From the NCBI GenBank assembly GCA_964442435.1, contig CAYTZG010000005.1, positions 1 through 64,000 on the forward strand: 64,000 nucleotides of DNA. The letters run 5' to 3'. Both the position numbers and the translations under genes were made by a program. Under the pieces are notes generated by a model. That model had not been told where the DNA came from. It worked only from the letters and a program-made list of their open reading frames with translations, and searched no databases. This DNA is from CAMXAS01 sp964442435. Its GTDB lineage: Bacteria; Bacteroidota; Bacteroidia; Bacteroidales; P3. Positions 16,544 through 25,389 of this stretch are shown here, piece after piece. Position 1 is the first letter of the stretch, and each line of letters begins with the position of its first letter.

Positions 16544-17274
16544 AACGACGTGTCAGAAATATCCTGCTTTGGCTTTCGGGCATCGGCGCGGTCGTCCTGC
16601 TGGTTTGGCTCGTCCGTTTCTCCGAACGGCAACGGCTTTCGGCCGCGTGCAACGGCTACGAAATCCGCGTGGACCGTCAGGGGGGCGTCTATCTGCAGGA
16701 GCGCGACATAGAACAGTGGCTCGACAAGTCGGTGCGCTGGAAAGTGGGGCAGGTGGGCGAACTCGATGCGTCGCTCATCGAACACATCTTGGACGAAAAC
16801 CCCTATGTGCGGGACGCTCAGGTCTATTTCACGACCGACGCCACGCTGCACGTGAATGTGCAGCAGCGCGAACCGTTCTTGCGCGTCTATGCGCCCGATG
16901 CGTTCTATTTAGACGAAGACGGTCGGCGTTTGCCGGTCAACAACGAATATCCGTGCCGTCTGCGTGTCTGCACGATGGAGGGCAAGGCCACCGACGCCCG
17001 TTTGGCGCAGGTGTTCAAGATGGAAACCCTGTTGCGGCGCGACAGCCTGCTCGACGCGATGATAGACCAAATCCACCTGAACCGCCGGCAGGAATTCGAA
17101 CTGATACCGAAGGTGGGGCGGCAGCGCATCCGGCTCGGCACGTTCGACCGCATGGACGAGAAACTGGCCAACACCGTGCTGTTTTACCATAAAGGGATGC
17201 CGCAGAGCGGCTGGGAACGTTACGCCGTGCTGGATATGCGCTACAAAGGGCAGATTGTGGCCGTGCGCCGTTAG
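16540..17274 (+). CDS. ftsQ: Cell division protein FtsQ
   Basis: A bitopic divisome protein of 244 residues: a short basic cytoplasmic N-terminus, one transmembrane helix (about residues 8-26, LLWLSGIGAVVLLVWLV) and a periplasmic part. A POTRA-like region occurs around LDASLIEHILDENPYVRDAQVYF (about 80-105), followed by the FtsQ beta domain with QREPFLRVY and VGRQRIRLGTFDRMDEKL. The sequence is divergent, as FtsQ usually is; topology and position between murC and ftsA settle the call. It overlaps murC by four bases. Confidence 0.9.
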   Translation: MKRRVRNILLWLSGIGAVVLLVWLVRFSERQRLSAACNGYEIRVDRQGGVYLQERDIEQWLDKSVRWKVGQVGELDASLIEHILDENPYVRDAQVYFTTDATLHVNVQQREPFLRVYAPDAFYLDEDGRRLPVNNEYPCRLRVCTMEGKATDARLAQVFKMETLLRRDSLLDAMIDQIHLNRRQEFELIPKVGRQRIRLGTFDRMDEKLANTVLFYHKGMPQSGWERYAVLDMRYKGQIVAVRR

Positions 17275-17311
17275 ATATATTATAGTATATAGAAAAATAA
17301 AATCAAGAGAT

Positions 17312-18721
17312 ATGAAAGCAGACGAAGGTAACATTGTCGTGGGTCTGGACATCGGTACGACCAAGGTCGTGGCCATGGTGGGCGAACAGGCCGAAAACAA
17401 CAAAATCAGAATTTTGGGTTACGGGCATACCGTTTCGTTCGGCGTGCAGCGCGGTACGGTCATCAACATCGTCAAGGCCTCCGAAGCCATCCGCGAGGCG
17501 GTGGACATCGCCGAAAAGAACACGAACGTCGATATCCGTTCCGTTTACGTCGGCATCGCCGGGCAGCATATCCAAAGTTACCGTCAGCGCGGTTCTTCCA
17601 TCCGTTCCAATCCGGATGCGGTCATCACCAAACAGGAAATCCGCGAGCTGCAGAAGTCGATGTTCAACAGCCAGACCAATCCGGGCGAGCGCATCATCCA
17701 CGTCATCCCGCAGACGTTCACGTTAGACCGTCATCAAAATCTGATGGAAAACGACATCATCGGGATGGTCGGCACGAACCTCGAAGCCAACTATCATATC
17801 GTTACGGCGCAGGAAGAAGCGGTGAACCTGATTCAGCGGAGCGTTGAGAAAGCCGGTTTGGAACTGGCCGGTTTCGTGTTGGAACCGATGGTTTCGGCCA
17901 TGTCGGTGCTGAACGATGACGAGAAACAGGCGGGCGTCGTTTTGGTGGATATAGGCGGCGGCACCACCGATGTGGCCGTCTTCCAAGACAGCGTCATTTG
18001 GCATACGGGCGTCATCGCGTTCGCGGGCAACGCCATTACCGACGACATTCAGGATACCTGCAAGGTGTTGCCGTTGCAGGCCGAAAGGTTGAAGGTGCAG
18101 TACGGCGCGGTGTTGCCGTCGGCCGAAAGCAACAACCTTTACGTCACCACCAGTAGCGTGACCGGCCGTGCGCCCCGCGAGATTTCCGTCAAGAACCTGA
18201 TTGAAATCATCAAGGCGCGTATGGAGGAAATCCTGACGGCCGTACAATGGGAAATCGAAGAATCGGGCTGCAAGAATATGCTCGGCGGCGTGGTGCTGAC
18301 GGGCGGCGGCTCCAAAATGAAGTTCTTGCCGCAGTTGACCGATTACGTCATCGGGCGGGAGTCGCGTTTGGGCGCGCCCACGCGCTATCTGAGCGAGGAT
18401 TCTCCGGCCGAATTGAGCGACCCGATTTTTGCGACGGCCATCGGTTTGGTTATGTTCGGTCTGCACCGTGAAGCGGAATTGGCCGAGGAAGAAGCCTTGC
18501 GTCAACAGGAACGGGAAATCCGCATGGCCGAGGTGGAAGCCGCCCGTCAGGAAGAAGCGGCGGCGCAGGCGGCGGCCGAAAAGGCGGAAGCGGAAGCCCA
18601 GGCCCGAGCCGAAGAAAAAGAGGAAAAGCCCAAGCGCAAGCTGTTCGACTGGACGCAGACCACCAAGGAAATGCTTGTAAAATGGGTAAAAGACGTGGAT
18701 GAGGACGACGAATTGAACTAA
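17312..18721 (+). CDS. ftsA: Cell division protein FtsA
   Basis: An actin-fold ATPase that tethers FtsZ to the membrane. It is 469 residues from the ATG at 17312 (MKADEGNIVVGLDIGTTK); the frame upstream overlaps ftsQ and lacks family similarity. The phosphate loops GLDIGTTKVVAMVG and VDIGGGTTDVAVF and the adenosine motif GVVLTGGGS are present. Beyond the actin fold, a ~65-residue Glu/Ala/Arg-rich segment predicted to be a long helix precedes KRKLFDWTQTTKEMLVKWVK, an amphipathic helix fitting the membrane-targeting sequence, then an acidic tail. A 185-base gap with a promoter separates it from ftsZ. Confidence 0.96.
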   Translation: MKADEGNIVVGLDIGTTKVVAMVGEQAENNKIRILGYGHTVSFGVQRGTVINIVKASEAIREAVDIAEKNTNVDIRSVYVGIAGQHIQSYRQRGSSIRSNPDAVITKQEIRELQKSMFNSQTNPGERIIHVIPQTFTLDRHQNLMENDIIGMVGTNLEANYHIVTAQEEAVNLIQRSVEKAGLELAGFVLEPMVSAMSVLNDDEKQAGVVLVDIGGGTTDVAVFQDSVIWHTGVIAFAGNAITDDIQDTCKVLPLQAERLKVQYGAVLPSAESNNLYVTTSSVTGRAPREISVKNLIEIIKARMEEILTAVQWEIEESGCKNMLGGVVLTGGGSKMKFLPQLTDYVIGRESRLGAPTRYLSEDSPAELSDPIFATAIGLVMFGLHREAELAEEEALRQQEREIRMAEVEAARQEEAAAQAAAEKAEAEAQARAEEKEEKPKRKLFDWTQTTKEMLVKWVKDVDEDDELN

Positions 18722-18792
18722 GGCGGATGGGGTCGCCCCGGTTTTCCACCGTTTTTAACAGGGCTTGGTGCATAAGTTACTGAAAAGGGTGG

Positions 18793-18822
18793 TTTAAGGC
18801 GGCTCAGAATAGTTTAATTTTG
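18793..18822 (+). promoter_or_regulatory. Candidate ftsZ promoter
   Basis: TTTA at 18793-18796 and TAATTTTG at 18815-18822 are separated by 18 bases, close to the TTTG-N19-TAnnTTTG layout of Bacteroidetes promoters. They lie in the 185-base ftsA-ftsZ gap, so ftsZ can probably be expressed separately from the long operon. Confidence 0.55.
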
Positions 18823-18906
18823 TCCTTATCATCGGAGTATAGGTAGCGGAAACGTCTGAAAAGACGCGCCGTGGCCTCAAAATGAGAAAAATAGGTTAAC
18901 AGCAAT

Positions 18907-20784
18907 ATGGAGAACACGAACAATTACGACGACATTCTCTCTTTCGTGGCCCCGAAGGAGAGCGATTCCTACATCAAGGTCATAGGCGTTGGCGGTGGTG
19001 GCTGCAATGCGGTCAATCATATGTACCGTCAGGGTATTGTGGGCGTTAATTTTGTCGTATGCAACACCGATGCGCAGGCTTTGCAGCAAAGCCCGGTGCC
19101 GGTCAAACTGCAGTTGGGACGCACGAAAGGCCTCGGGGCCGGTAACGTGCCGGCTGTGGCGCAGCAGGCCGCGTTGGAAAAGAAAGAGGAAATCAAGGAG
19201 ATTATTTCCGACAATACGCATATGTTGTTCGTAACGGCCGGTATGGGCGGCGGCACCGGAACGGGCGCCGCGCCGGTAGTGGCGGCCGTGGCCAAGGAAA
19301 TCGAACTCGACGACGATGTAAAGGAAATATTGGTGGTGGGTATCGTTTCCACGCCCTTCTCTTTCGAAGGCCGCCGGCGTCTGCAACAGGCGCAGGAAGG
19401 CATCAAGGAATTGCGTAAATACGTTGACGCCATCCTCGTCATCAACAACGACAACCTGCGGACGATGGGCGGCAAGATGCCGTTCAAGGACGCGCTGGCC
19501 AAGGCCGACGACGTGTTGAGCACGGCGGCCAAGGGTATCTCCGAAATCATCACGGTGCATACGATGATCAACGTCGATTTCCGTGATGTCAACACCGTCA
19601 TGAGCCAGAGCGGGGTCGCGCTCATGGGCGTGGGCCGCGCCAACGGCGAGAACCGTGCGCAGGAAGCCATCATGGCGGCCATGGATTCGCCGCTGTTGAA
19701 CGACAACAGCATCGAGGGCGCGAAGAGCATCCTGTTGTGCGTTATCGGTAGCGAAAAGTCGCCCTTGCTGTTGGAAGAAGTTTATGTGGTGGCCGAATTC
19801 GTCCGCAGCCATGTGGGCAACGAAGTGGAAGTCATCTACGGCGCGGGCGCCGACAACTGCGAGGAAGACTACCTGCAGGTAACGCTCGTGGCCACGGGCT
19901 TCAACGAGAGAAGCTACGAACAGCAAACCCGTATGCACCTTGCCGAAATCCGGACCGACGGCACGGAGGTGCGGATGGATGAACGGGTGGAGAACCGTTT
20001 GAGCGCGCCGGTGGCGACGGAGCCGGTTTCGATGCCGGTCCCCACGCTGACGGCCACGCCGATGGCGGCCCCCGTCAAGGAAGAGGAAAAACGTTTGGTG
20101 GCCTTGGACGAAACGCCCGCCGCCCCGATGGAAACGCCGGTCGCCACGGTGGAGAAACCCGCCGCGGCGCAGAACTTGGCGCAGGCTTGGTTCGACGATA
20201 TGGCCTTTGCCCCCGCCGCCGAAGCGACGGCACCGGTTCAAGCCGAAGCGCCGGCTTTCGCACCTTTGACCGAAGTGGCGATGCCGGTTCAGGCCGAAGC
20301 CCCGGCTTTTGCGCCGATGGCCGAGCCGATGGTGGCGCAGGTGGAAACGGCGGTGGCCGCCGAAGCCCACGCTGAGGTCAGCGCCCAGGCGTTCACGCCT
20401 TGGAATGGCGACCGTGGTTTTTCCGCAGCCGACTTGGAAGCCGTAGGCAAGGATATGCAGTTGGTGTCGCGTCCGGAAGGCTATCAGCCCGAAGCGCAGC
20501 CCGAATACGCCACGCAGACGGCGGTCATGGATATGGGGCCGGCCACGTCCTATGCCCAACACCCGGCTTATCAAGACCGTATGATGCGGATGCGCCGCTT
20601 CAAGGAACAGTTGGAGAGCAACGGCATGGATTTTATGGAACGGGTACCGGCCTGGAAGCGTAAGGAAATGGAATTGAATCCGTCTGTACCGGCCGCCCAG
20701 TCCGAAATGGGCGATATGATGATTACGCCCGATGGCCGTATCACGAAAAACGCCTATCTGCGCGACAATGAGCGTGTAGATTAA
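18907..20784 (+). CDS. ftsZ: Cell division GTPase FtsZ with extended linker
   Basis: The tubulin-like GTPase that forms the Z-ring. The GTPase domain (residues ~20-335) has GVGGGGCNAV near the start, the signature GGGTGTGAAP beginning at 114, and the synergy loop NVDFRDVNTVM. The protein is 625 residues, much longer than the common 380-450. The extra length is a Pro/Ala/Glu/Met-rich linker (about 345-560) with an internal repeat, then a C-terminal part with YQDRMMRMRRFKEQL and VPAWKRKEMEL. The latter, with alternating hydrophobic and basic residues, is the likely FtsA-binding peptide, though another ~30 residues follow it. Confidence 0.96.
   Translation: MENTNNYDDILSFVAPKESDSYIKVIGVGGGGCNAVNHMYRQGIVGVNFVVCNTDAQALQQSPVPVKLQLGRTKGLGAGNVPAVAQQAALEKKEEIKEIISDNTHMLFVTAGMGGGTGTGAAPVVAAVAKEIELDDDVKEILVVGIVSTPFSFEGRRRLQQAQEGIKELRKYVDAILVINNDNLRTMGGKMPFKDALAKADDVLSTAAKGISEIITVHTMINVDFRDVNTVMSQSGVALMGVGRANGENRAQEAIMAAMDSPLLNDNSIEGAKSILLCVIGSEKSPLLLEEVYVVAEFVRSHVGNEVEVIYGAGADNCEEDYLQVTLVATGFNERSYEQQTRMHLAEIRTDGTEVRMDERVENRLSAPVATEPVSMPVPTLTATPMAAPVKEEEKRLVALDETPAAPMETPVATVEKPAAAQNLAQAWFDDMAFAPAAEATAPVQAEAPAFAPLTEVAMPVQAEAPAFAPMAEPMVAQVETAVAAEAHAEVSAQAFTPWNGDRGFSAADLEAVGKDMQLVSRPEGYQPEAQPEYATQTAVMDMGPATSYAQHPAYQDRMMRMRRFKEQLESNGMDFMERVPAWKRKEMELNPSVPAAQSEMGDMMITPDGRITKNAYLRDNERVD
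20233..20316 (+). repeat. Internal coding repeat in the FtsZ linker
   Basis: PVQAEAPAFAP is encoded twice, starting at 20233 and 20284, a period of 51 bases (17 codons). The copies differ at several third positions, so the repeat is old enough to have diverged silently while the peptide was kept. Confidence 0.8.
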
Positions 20785-20811
20785 GCGTTTACATTGCGTT
20801 GAAATGAACGT

Positions 20812-20845
20812 ATGCCGGTTCCGTCAGCGGGGCCGGCATATTTGT
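20812..20845 (+). terminator. Terminator closing the dcw cluster
   Basis: ATGCCGG (20812-20818) pairs with CCGGCAT (20833-20839), followed by an ATTTGTTT stretch. It lies 27 bases after the ftsZ stop and before the porV promoter box. Confidence 0.6.
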
Positions 20846-20884
20846 TTCAGGGAAAAAAGCCACCTTCATTTCAAAAAAAATCCT

Positions 20885-20892
20885 TATATTTG
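20885..20892 (+). promoter_or_regulatory. porV -7 box
   Basis: TATATTTG fits TAnnTTTG and lies 22 bases before the porV ATG at 20915. No clear -33 TTTG is visible. Confidence 0.5.
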
Positions 20893-20914
20893 GCGGTTTT
20901 TAAAAACAGACCGG

Positions 20915-22165
20915 ATGTCAAGACAAAAAATCCTCGTCGCATTCGCGGCGATTTTGGGAATCGTTTTCTGCTTTTGCGGAACGGTTTTCGCCCAAAAACC
21001 GGACGTGATAGGTGGTAATACCGGCTCTATCGTGCTCCATCAAGAGGGTGGCGCCATCACGACGGCGGTGCCCTTTCTGTTGGTTTCGCCCGACGCGCGC
21101 AGCGGCGGTTTGGCCGACATCGGCGCGGCCAGTGCGCCCGACGCCAACTCCCAACACTGGAACGCGGCCAAATATCCTTTTCTGTCCGAAGACCTCTCGC
21201 TCTCGCTGACCTATAGCCCTTGGCTGCTGAATATGGTGCCCGATATGTCGCTGGCTTATCTGACGGCTGCCAAGAAGGTGGATCAGATGAGCACGGTGGC
21301 GTTCTCGTTGCTGTTCTTTTCGATGGGCGAAGTGCTGTTCCGCCAGTCGGCCGACGACCCGGGCACGCCCTACTACCCCAATGAATTCGCGATAGATGCG
21401 AGTTATTCGCGCAAACTCATCGAAGAACTTTCGATAGCCGTTACCGGCCGTTTCATTTACTCCAACCTGACGGCGGGGCAGAATGTGGGCGGCGACCCGA
21501 CGAAAGCCGGTTTGGCCGGTGCCGTCGATATCGGGTTGTACTATCAGCATATGTTCGACCTCAAAGGGTTTGAGGGCGGTTTGCTGTCGGCGGGTCTGAG
21601 CATTACGAACATCGGTAACAAGATATCTTACGTGCCGGGGGCTTCCACGGCCGAAAAGGACTTTTTGCCGGCCAACCTGCGCTTGGGCGTAGGCTTCGAT
21701 TGGCATATCGACAGCTATAACCATTTGGCGTTTATAGGTGAAATCAACAAACTGCTCGTGCCCACGCCGGCCCTCTACGATCCCGATGGGAATCTGATCG
21801 GTGGCATGGACAACGGCGTGCCCGTGTTTACCGGCATCATCCACTCGTTCTACGACGCGCCGGGCGGTTTTACGGAAGAAATGAAGGAAATCCAGTGGAG
21901 CTTGGGCGCCGAATATTGGTGGAACAGCCTCGTGGCCGCCCGTCTCGGCTATTTCCACGAGAGCATGGACAAGGGCGCGCGTCAGTATATGACGATAGGC
22001 GCCGGCATCCGTTACAATATCTTCGGGCTCGACCTCTCGTACCTGATTCCGACCACGCAGGTGTCCGGTTCCAATCCGTTGAAGAATACGTTGCGTTTCT
22101 CGCTCTTGTTCCAGTTCGCGAGCACGAAGCGGAAAAACAGCCCTGCGCCGCAACCGACGGAATAA
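20915..22165 (+). CDS. porV: Type IX secretion outer-membrane protein PorV/LptO
   Basis: A 416-residue outer-membrane beta-barrel with a signal peptide (hydrophobic core IRGDFG-adjacent frame excluded; in this frame VAFAAILGIVFCFCGTVFAQ, cleavage after the Ala-Gln region). PorV shuttles T9SS cargo from the translocon to the attachment complex. Family features visible are AVPFLLVSPDARSGGLADIGAAS near the mature N-terminus and SQHWNAAKYPFL soon after, then alternating barrel strands ending in an aromatic-rich C-terminal strand. The ATG at 20915 directly precedes the signal peptide. PorV is usually next to porU, but porU is not in this window. ispF follows after 13 bases. Confidence 0.9.
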   Translation: MSRQKILVAFAAILGIVFCFCGTVFAQKPDVIGGNTGSIVLHQEGGAITTAVPFLLVSPDARSGGLADIGAASAPDANSQHWNAAKYPFLSEDLSLSLTYSPWLLNMVPDMSLAYLTAAKKVDQMSTVAFSLLFFSMGEVLFRQSADDPGTPYYPNEFAIDASYSRKLIEELSIAVTGRFIYSNLTAGQNVGGDPTKAGLAGAVDIGLYYQHMFDLKGFEGGLLSAGLSITNIGNKISYVPGASTAEKDFLPANLRLGVGFDWHIDSYNHLAFIGEINKLLVPTPALYDPDGNLIGGMDNGVPVFTGIIHSFYDAPGGFTEEMKEIQWSLGAEYWWNSLVAARLGYFHESMDKGARQYMTIGAGIRYNIFGLDLSYLIPTTQVSGSNPLKNTLRFSLLFQFASTKRKNSPAPQPTE

Positions 22166-22178
22166 GCCTGAATCCGAC

Positions 22179-22664
22179 ATGACGGACATTCGCATCGGTT
22201 ACGGGTATGACGCCCACGTGTTGCAGGCGGGGCGACCGCTGATACTGGGCGGTGTCGATATACCGCACGAACGCGGTCTGCTCGGGCATTCCGATGCCGA
22301 TGTGCTCTATCATGCGTTGTGCGACGCGCTGTTGGGCGCCTTGGCTTTGGGTGACATCGGCCAGCATTTCCCCGACAAAGACCCGGCTTACAAGAACATC
22401 GACAGCGGCATCCTGCTGCAAAAAGTCTTCGAACTCATCCGTAGGGCCGGCTACCGTGTCGGCAACCTCGACGCGACCTTGCGTCTGCAACGCCCCAAAA
22501 TAGCCCCTTACATTCCGCAGATGCGTCAGAACATAGCCGACCATCTGTCGGTGCCCGTCGAAAGGGTTTCCGTCAAGGCCACGACGACCGAAAAAATGGG
22601 CTTTGAGGGCGAGGAGCGCGGGGTTTCGGCTTCGGCGGTCGTATTGTTGGTTTCTGAAAATTGA
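22179..22664 (+). CDS. ispF: 2-C-methyl-D-erythritol 2,4-cyclodiphosphate synthase
   Basis: The fifth MEP-pathway enzyme, a trimeric zinc enzyme of 161 residues (normal length). The metal ligands are in GYGYDAHVL (Asp11, His13) and the HSDADVLYHALCDALLGA block is characteristic, as is GDIGQHFPD further on. The C-terminus has SVKATTTEKMGFEGEERGVSASAV. It belongs to the same route as ispG at 40958-42316, so isoprenoids, including undecaprenyl phosphate for wall synthesis, are made via MEP. It is probably co-transcribed with porV. Confidence 0.96.
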   Translation: MTDIRIGYGYDAHVLQAGRPLILGGVDIPHERGLLGHSDADVLYHALCDALLGALALGDIGQHFPDKDPAYKNIDSGILLQKVFELIRRAGYRVGNLDATLRLQRPKIAPYIPQMRQNIADHLSVPVERVSVKATTTEKMGFEGEERGVSASAVVLLVSEN

Positions 22665-22709
22665 TAATCAGTAACTTGTGTATTTTGAACCCAATGTTGT
22701 TCTATGATA

Positions 22710-22741
22710 TTTCATATAATCATAGAAATTTCCTATATTTG
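22710..22741 (+). promoter_or_regulatory. Candidate promoter of the PorP-like gene
   Basis: TTTC at 22710-22713 and TATATTTG at 22734-22741 are separated by 20 bases in an AT-rich intergenic stretch; the ATG follows 29 bases later. It fits the Bacteroidetes pattern with one -33 mismatch. Confidence 0.6.
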
Positions 22742-22770
22742 CAGTTTGTTAGTTTTGGAATAAAAAGGCA

Positions 22771-23790
22771 ATGGGAGTGCGAAATAACGGCCATATAACC
22801 ACGGGCTTTAAGGCGCTGTTGTGGGCAATGTGCTTTCTGGGCTTCGCCGGTGTGCGGGCGCAGGATCCGCATTTCTCGCAGTATTTCGCGCATCCGCTTT
22901 ATATCAATCCGGCTTTCGCCGGGGCCAACGAATGCCCGCGCATCAACTTGGGTTACCGCAATCAGTGGCCGAATATCGGCGGCGGTTTCTCCACGATGAG
23001 CGTTTCTTACGACCAACATATCCAAGCCATCCGCGGCGGTTTGGGCGCCAAGGTGTTCGCCGACATTCAGGGCGGCGGTACCTATCGCAATATCAGCGCT
23101 TCGATTATGTATTCGTACCGTTTCAAATTGGGGCGGAACTTCTCGTTGCGCCTGGCGGCCGAGGCGGCTTACGTAAACCGTTACGCCAACTGGACGTCGC
23201 TGACGTTCCCCGACCAGTTCGACCCGATGCTGGGCTTGGTGCGTCCCACCACCGATGAAGACCTTTCGCAGACGCCTTTGGACCGCCATTACGCGGATTT
23301 CGCCGTCGGTGCGCTCGGTTACAACGACTATTTCTATGTCGGGTTGTCTGTCAACCATTTGAGCCGGCCCGACGAGGGCTTCATGGGCGTGCAGCGTTTG
23401 GCCATCAAATACACGGCGCACGTGGGTGGCGTCATTTATTTCAAGAAGGTTTACAATACGAAGCGGAGCGAAAAGGACATCAGCCTTTCGCCCAATTTGA
23501 TTTTCACGCAGCAGGGCAAGTTCGAGGAATTGAGTTACGGCGTTTACCTCAATGTCTATCCGATGGTGATAGGCGTTTGGTACCGTCACAACTTCACGAA
23601 TTCGGATGCGTTGATCGCGTTGCTGGGATTTGAGTACAAGGGCGTCAGGATAGCCTACAGTTATGATGTCGGCCTGTCGCAACTCCGCAAGAGCGGCGGC
23701 GCGCACGAGGTTTCGCTGGGCTTCCGTCTGCCGTGTCAGGATAAACAGAAGATGCTTAAGGTGCAGGCGGTGCCGTGTCCCGCTTTCTAA
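22771..23790 (+). CDS. porP: PorP/SprF-family type IX secretion membrane protein
   Basis: A 339-residue outer-membrane protein of the PorP/SprF family, which pairs with PorK/GldK-type partners or assists secretion of particular adhesins. After a signal peptide ending near GVRAQ, the family opening QDPHFSQYFAHPLYINPAFAG is present almost word for word, followed by barrel strands with GYRNQWPNI and later FRLGRNFSLRLA-like segments and a G-x-E-Y-K-G-V-R-I-A-Y-S-Y-D strand. Many Bacteroidetes carry several paralogs, so whether this is the core PorP or a SprF-type partner is not decidable here. It stands between ispF and gldJ with its own promoter. Confidence 0.85.
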   Translation: MGVRNNGHITTGFKALLWAMCFLGFAGVRAQDPHFSQYFAHPLYINPAFAGANECPRINLGYRNQWPNIGGGFSTMSVSYDQHIQAIRGGLGAKVFADIQGGGTYRNISASIMYSYRFKLGRNFSLRLAAEAAYVNRYANWTSLTFPDQFDPMLGLVRPTTDEDLSQTPLDRHYADFAVGALGYNDYFYVGLSVNHLSRPDEGFMGVQRLAIKYTAHVGGVIYFKKVYNTKRSEKDISLSPNLIFTQQGKFEELSYGVYLNVYPMVIGVWYRHNFTNSDALIALLGFEYKGVRIAYSYDVGLSQLRKSGGAHEVSLGFRLPCQDKQKMLKVQAVPCPAF

Positions 23791-23814
23791 TTAAGTGAAA
23801 ATATTGTATATTTG
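23784..23814 (+). promoter_or_regulatory. Candidate gldJ promoter
   Basis: TTTC at 23784-23787 (overlapping the end of the preceding gene) and TATATTTG at 23807-23814 are separated by 19 bases. The gldJ ATG is 52 bases further on. Confidence 0.6.
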
Positions 23815-23866
23815 CACGCTTGCGTTTATCGCGGCGGTATTTTAAGAAAGAAAATAAAGGCGAACG

Positions 23867-25375
23867 ATGATAACAAAAACGGCCAAGAAAATGAGTTGGG
23901 CGGTAAGCGGTATCCTGCTTGCCGGCCTTTTGGTTTCCTGCAGCAATTCGAGCCAGCAATCGCAATCCACGGGTTGGGCTATCAACGATCCCAAGTGGGG
24001 CGGTTATCAGGTCGTGAACAACTATCACCAGCCGGTGCCCCTTCGCATGGTGTTTGTCGAAGGCGGTCGGTTCATGATGGGCAACACGCAGGAAGACGTG
24101 ATGTACGAACACAACAACCGTCCGCGTCCGGTTACGGTCAGCTCGTTCTATATGGACGAGGTGGAAACGTCTAACAAGGACTATAACGAATACCTCTACT
24201 GGCTCGAACGGATTTACGGTCAGGATTATCCCGAGGTCGTAAACCAGGCGCGTCCCGACGTATTGTCATGGAACTCTATCGGATCTTTCCGCGACGGGAT
24301 GACGGAAAACTATTTCGTGCATCCGGCCTATGCCGATTATCCGGTGGTGGGCGTTACGTGGGAACAGGCCAACGATTTCTGCTCCTGGCGTACCGACCGT
24401 ATCAACGAAAAAATCCTCATCGACGCGCACATCATCAAGTTGGAATTGGCGCAGACGAGCGACAACAACTTCAATACGGAGGCCTATTTGGCCGGTCAGT
24501 ATGTCGGTATCGTCAACAAGGGCCTGCAGGATTTGAACCCCAATGCCCCGCAGAAGACGCGTGCCGTGCGTAAGGCCGACGGTATGTTTATCGAAAAACT
24601 GCGTCTGCCGACCGAAGCCGAATGGGAATACGCGGCTTTGGCCTTGAAGGGCAACAGCGCGCAGGAACGTATTTTGGAACGTAAGATTTATCCGTGGAAC
24701 GGCGCGGGTGTCCGTGCCGCCGAAAATCCGTACCGCGGTCAGATGATGGCCAACTTTACGCGTGGTGCGGGCGACGCCATGGGTGTGGCCGGTGCGCTGA
24801 ACGACGGTGCCGAATACACGGCCAAGGTCTATTCCTATTTCCCCAACGATTTCGGTCTGTACAACATGGCCGGCAACGTAGCCGAATGGTGCATGGACGT
24901 TTACCGTCCGCTTACGTTGGAAGATGCCGACGAAGTGAACCCCTACCGTGGCAACGTTTACAAGACGGTGGTATTGGATGAGGAAGGCCAGATTGCCGAA
25001 CGCGACAGTTTGGGCCGCATCCGCTACCGCGAATTCACGGACGAGGAATTGGCCAACCGCCGCAACTTCAATCAGGCCGACAACCGCAACTATGTGGACG
25101 GCGACTTGGAATCCGACCTCGTGGACGACTGGTTGGCGAAACCGGAAGGCGAAACGACTTCCACCACGTCCTTGATGTACGAATACGGCAAGAACTCTTT
25201 GATTACCGACCGTTCCCGTGTTGTAAAGGGTGGCTCGTGGAGAGACCGCGCCTATTACCTCTCGCCGGGTACGCGCCGCTACTTGGAACAGGATTTGAGC
25301 ACCGACTGGATTGGCTTCCGCGTGGCGATGACGCGCGTGGGCGATGCCAACGGCGGTTCTCTCAGCAGCCGTTAA
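23867..25375 (+). CDS. gldJ: GldJ-like lipoprotein (SUMF1/FGE fold), T9SS and gliding-associated
   Basis: A 502-residue lipoprotein with lipobox LVSC (Cys25). It carries a formylglycine-generating-enzyme-like (SUMF1) domain used structurally in the T9SS/gliding apparatus. Features match GldJ better than GldK/PorK: the mature N-terminus with STGWAINDPKWGGY, the VEGGRFMMGNTQEDVMYEHNN block, EVETSNKDYNEYLYWL, HPAYADYPVVGVTWEQANDFCSWRTDR and the C-terminal VKGGSWRDRAYYLSPGTRR. GldJ genes often neighbour porU/porV; here it is near porV with a PorP-like gene and ispF between. Its role is probably to stabilise GldK and other components. Confidence 0.88.
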   Translation: MITKTAKKMSWAVSGILLAGLLVSCSNSSQQSQSTGWAINDPKWGGYQVVNNYHQPVPLRMVFVEGGRFMMGNTQEDVMYEHNNRPRPVTVSSFYMDEVETSNKDYNEYLYWLERIYGQDYPEVVNQARPDVLSWNSIGSFRDGMTENYFVHPAYADYPVVGVTWEQANDFCSWRTDRINEKILIDAHIIKLELAQTSDNNFNTEAYLAGQYVGIVNKGLQDLNPNAPQKTRAVRKADGMFIEKLRLPTEAEWEYAALALKGNSAQERILERKIYPWNGAGVRAAENPYRGQMMANFTRGAGDAMGVAGALNDGAEYTAKVYSYFPNDFGLYNMAGNVAEWCMDVYRPLTLEDADEVNPYRGNVYKTVVLDEEGQIAERDSLGRIRYREFTDEELANRRNFNQADNRNYVDGDLESDLVDDWLAKPEGETTSTTSLMYEYGKNSLITDRSRVVKGGSWRDRAYYLSPGTRRYLEQDLSTDWIGFRVAMTRVGDANGGSLSSR

Positions 25376-25389
25376 TTCAAGCGTAGCCT

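Noticed and set aside
20804..20914. Upstream start of porV at 20804
   Set aside because: It would place 37 basic residues before the signal peptide and run across the terminator and promoter box.
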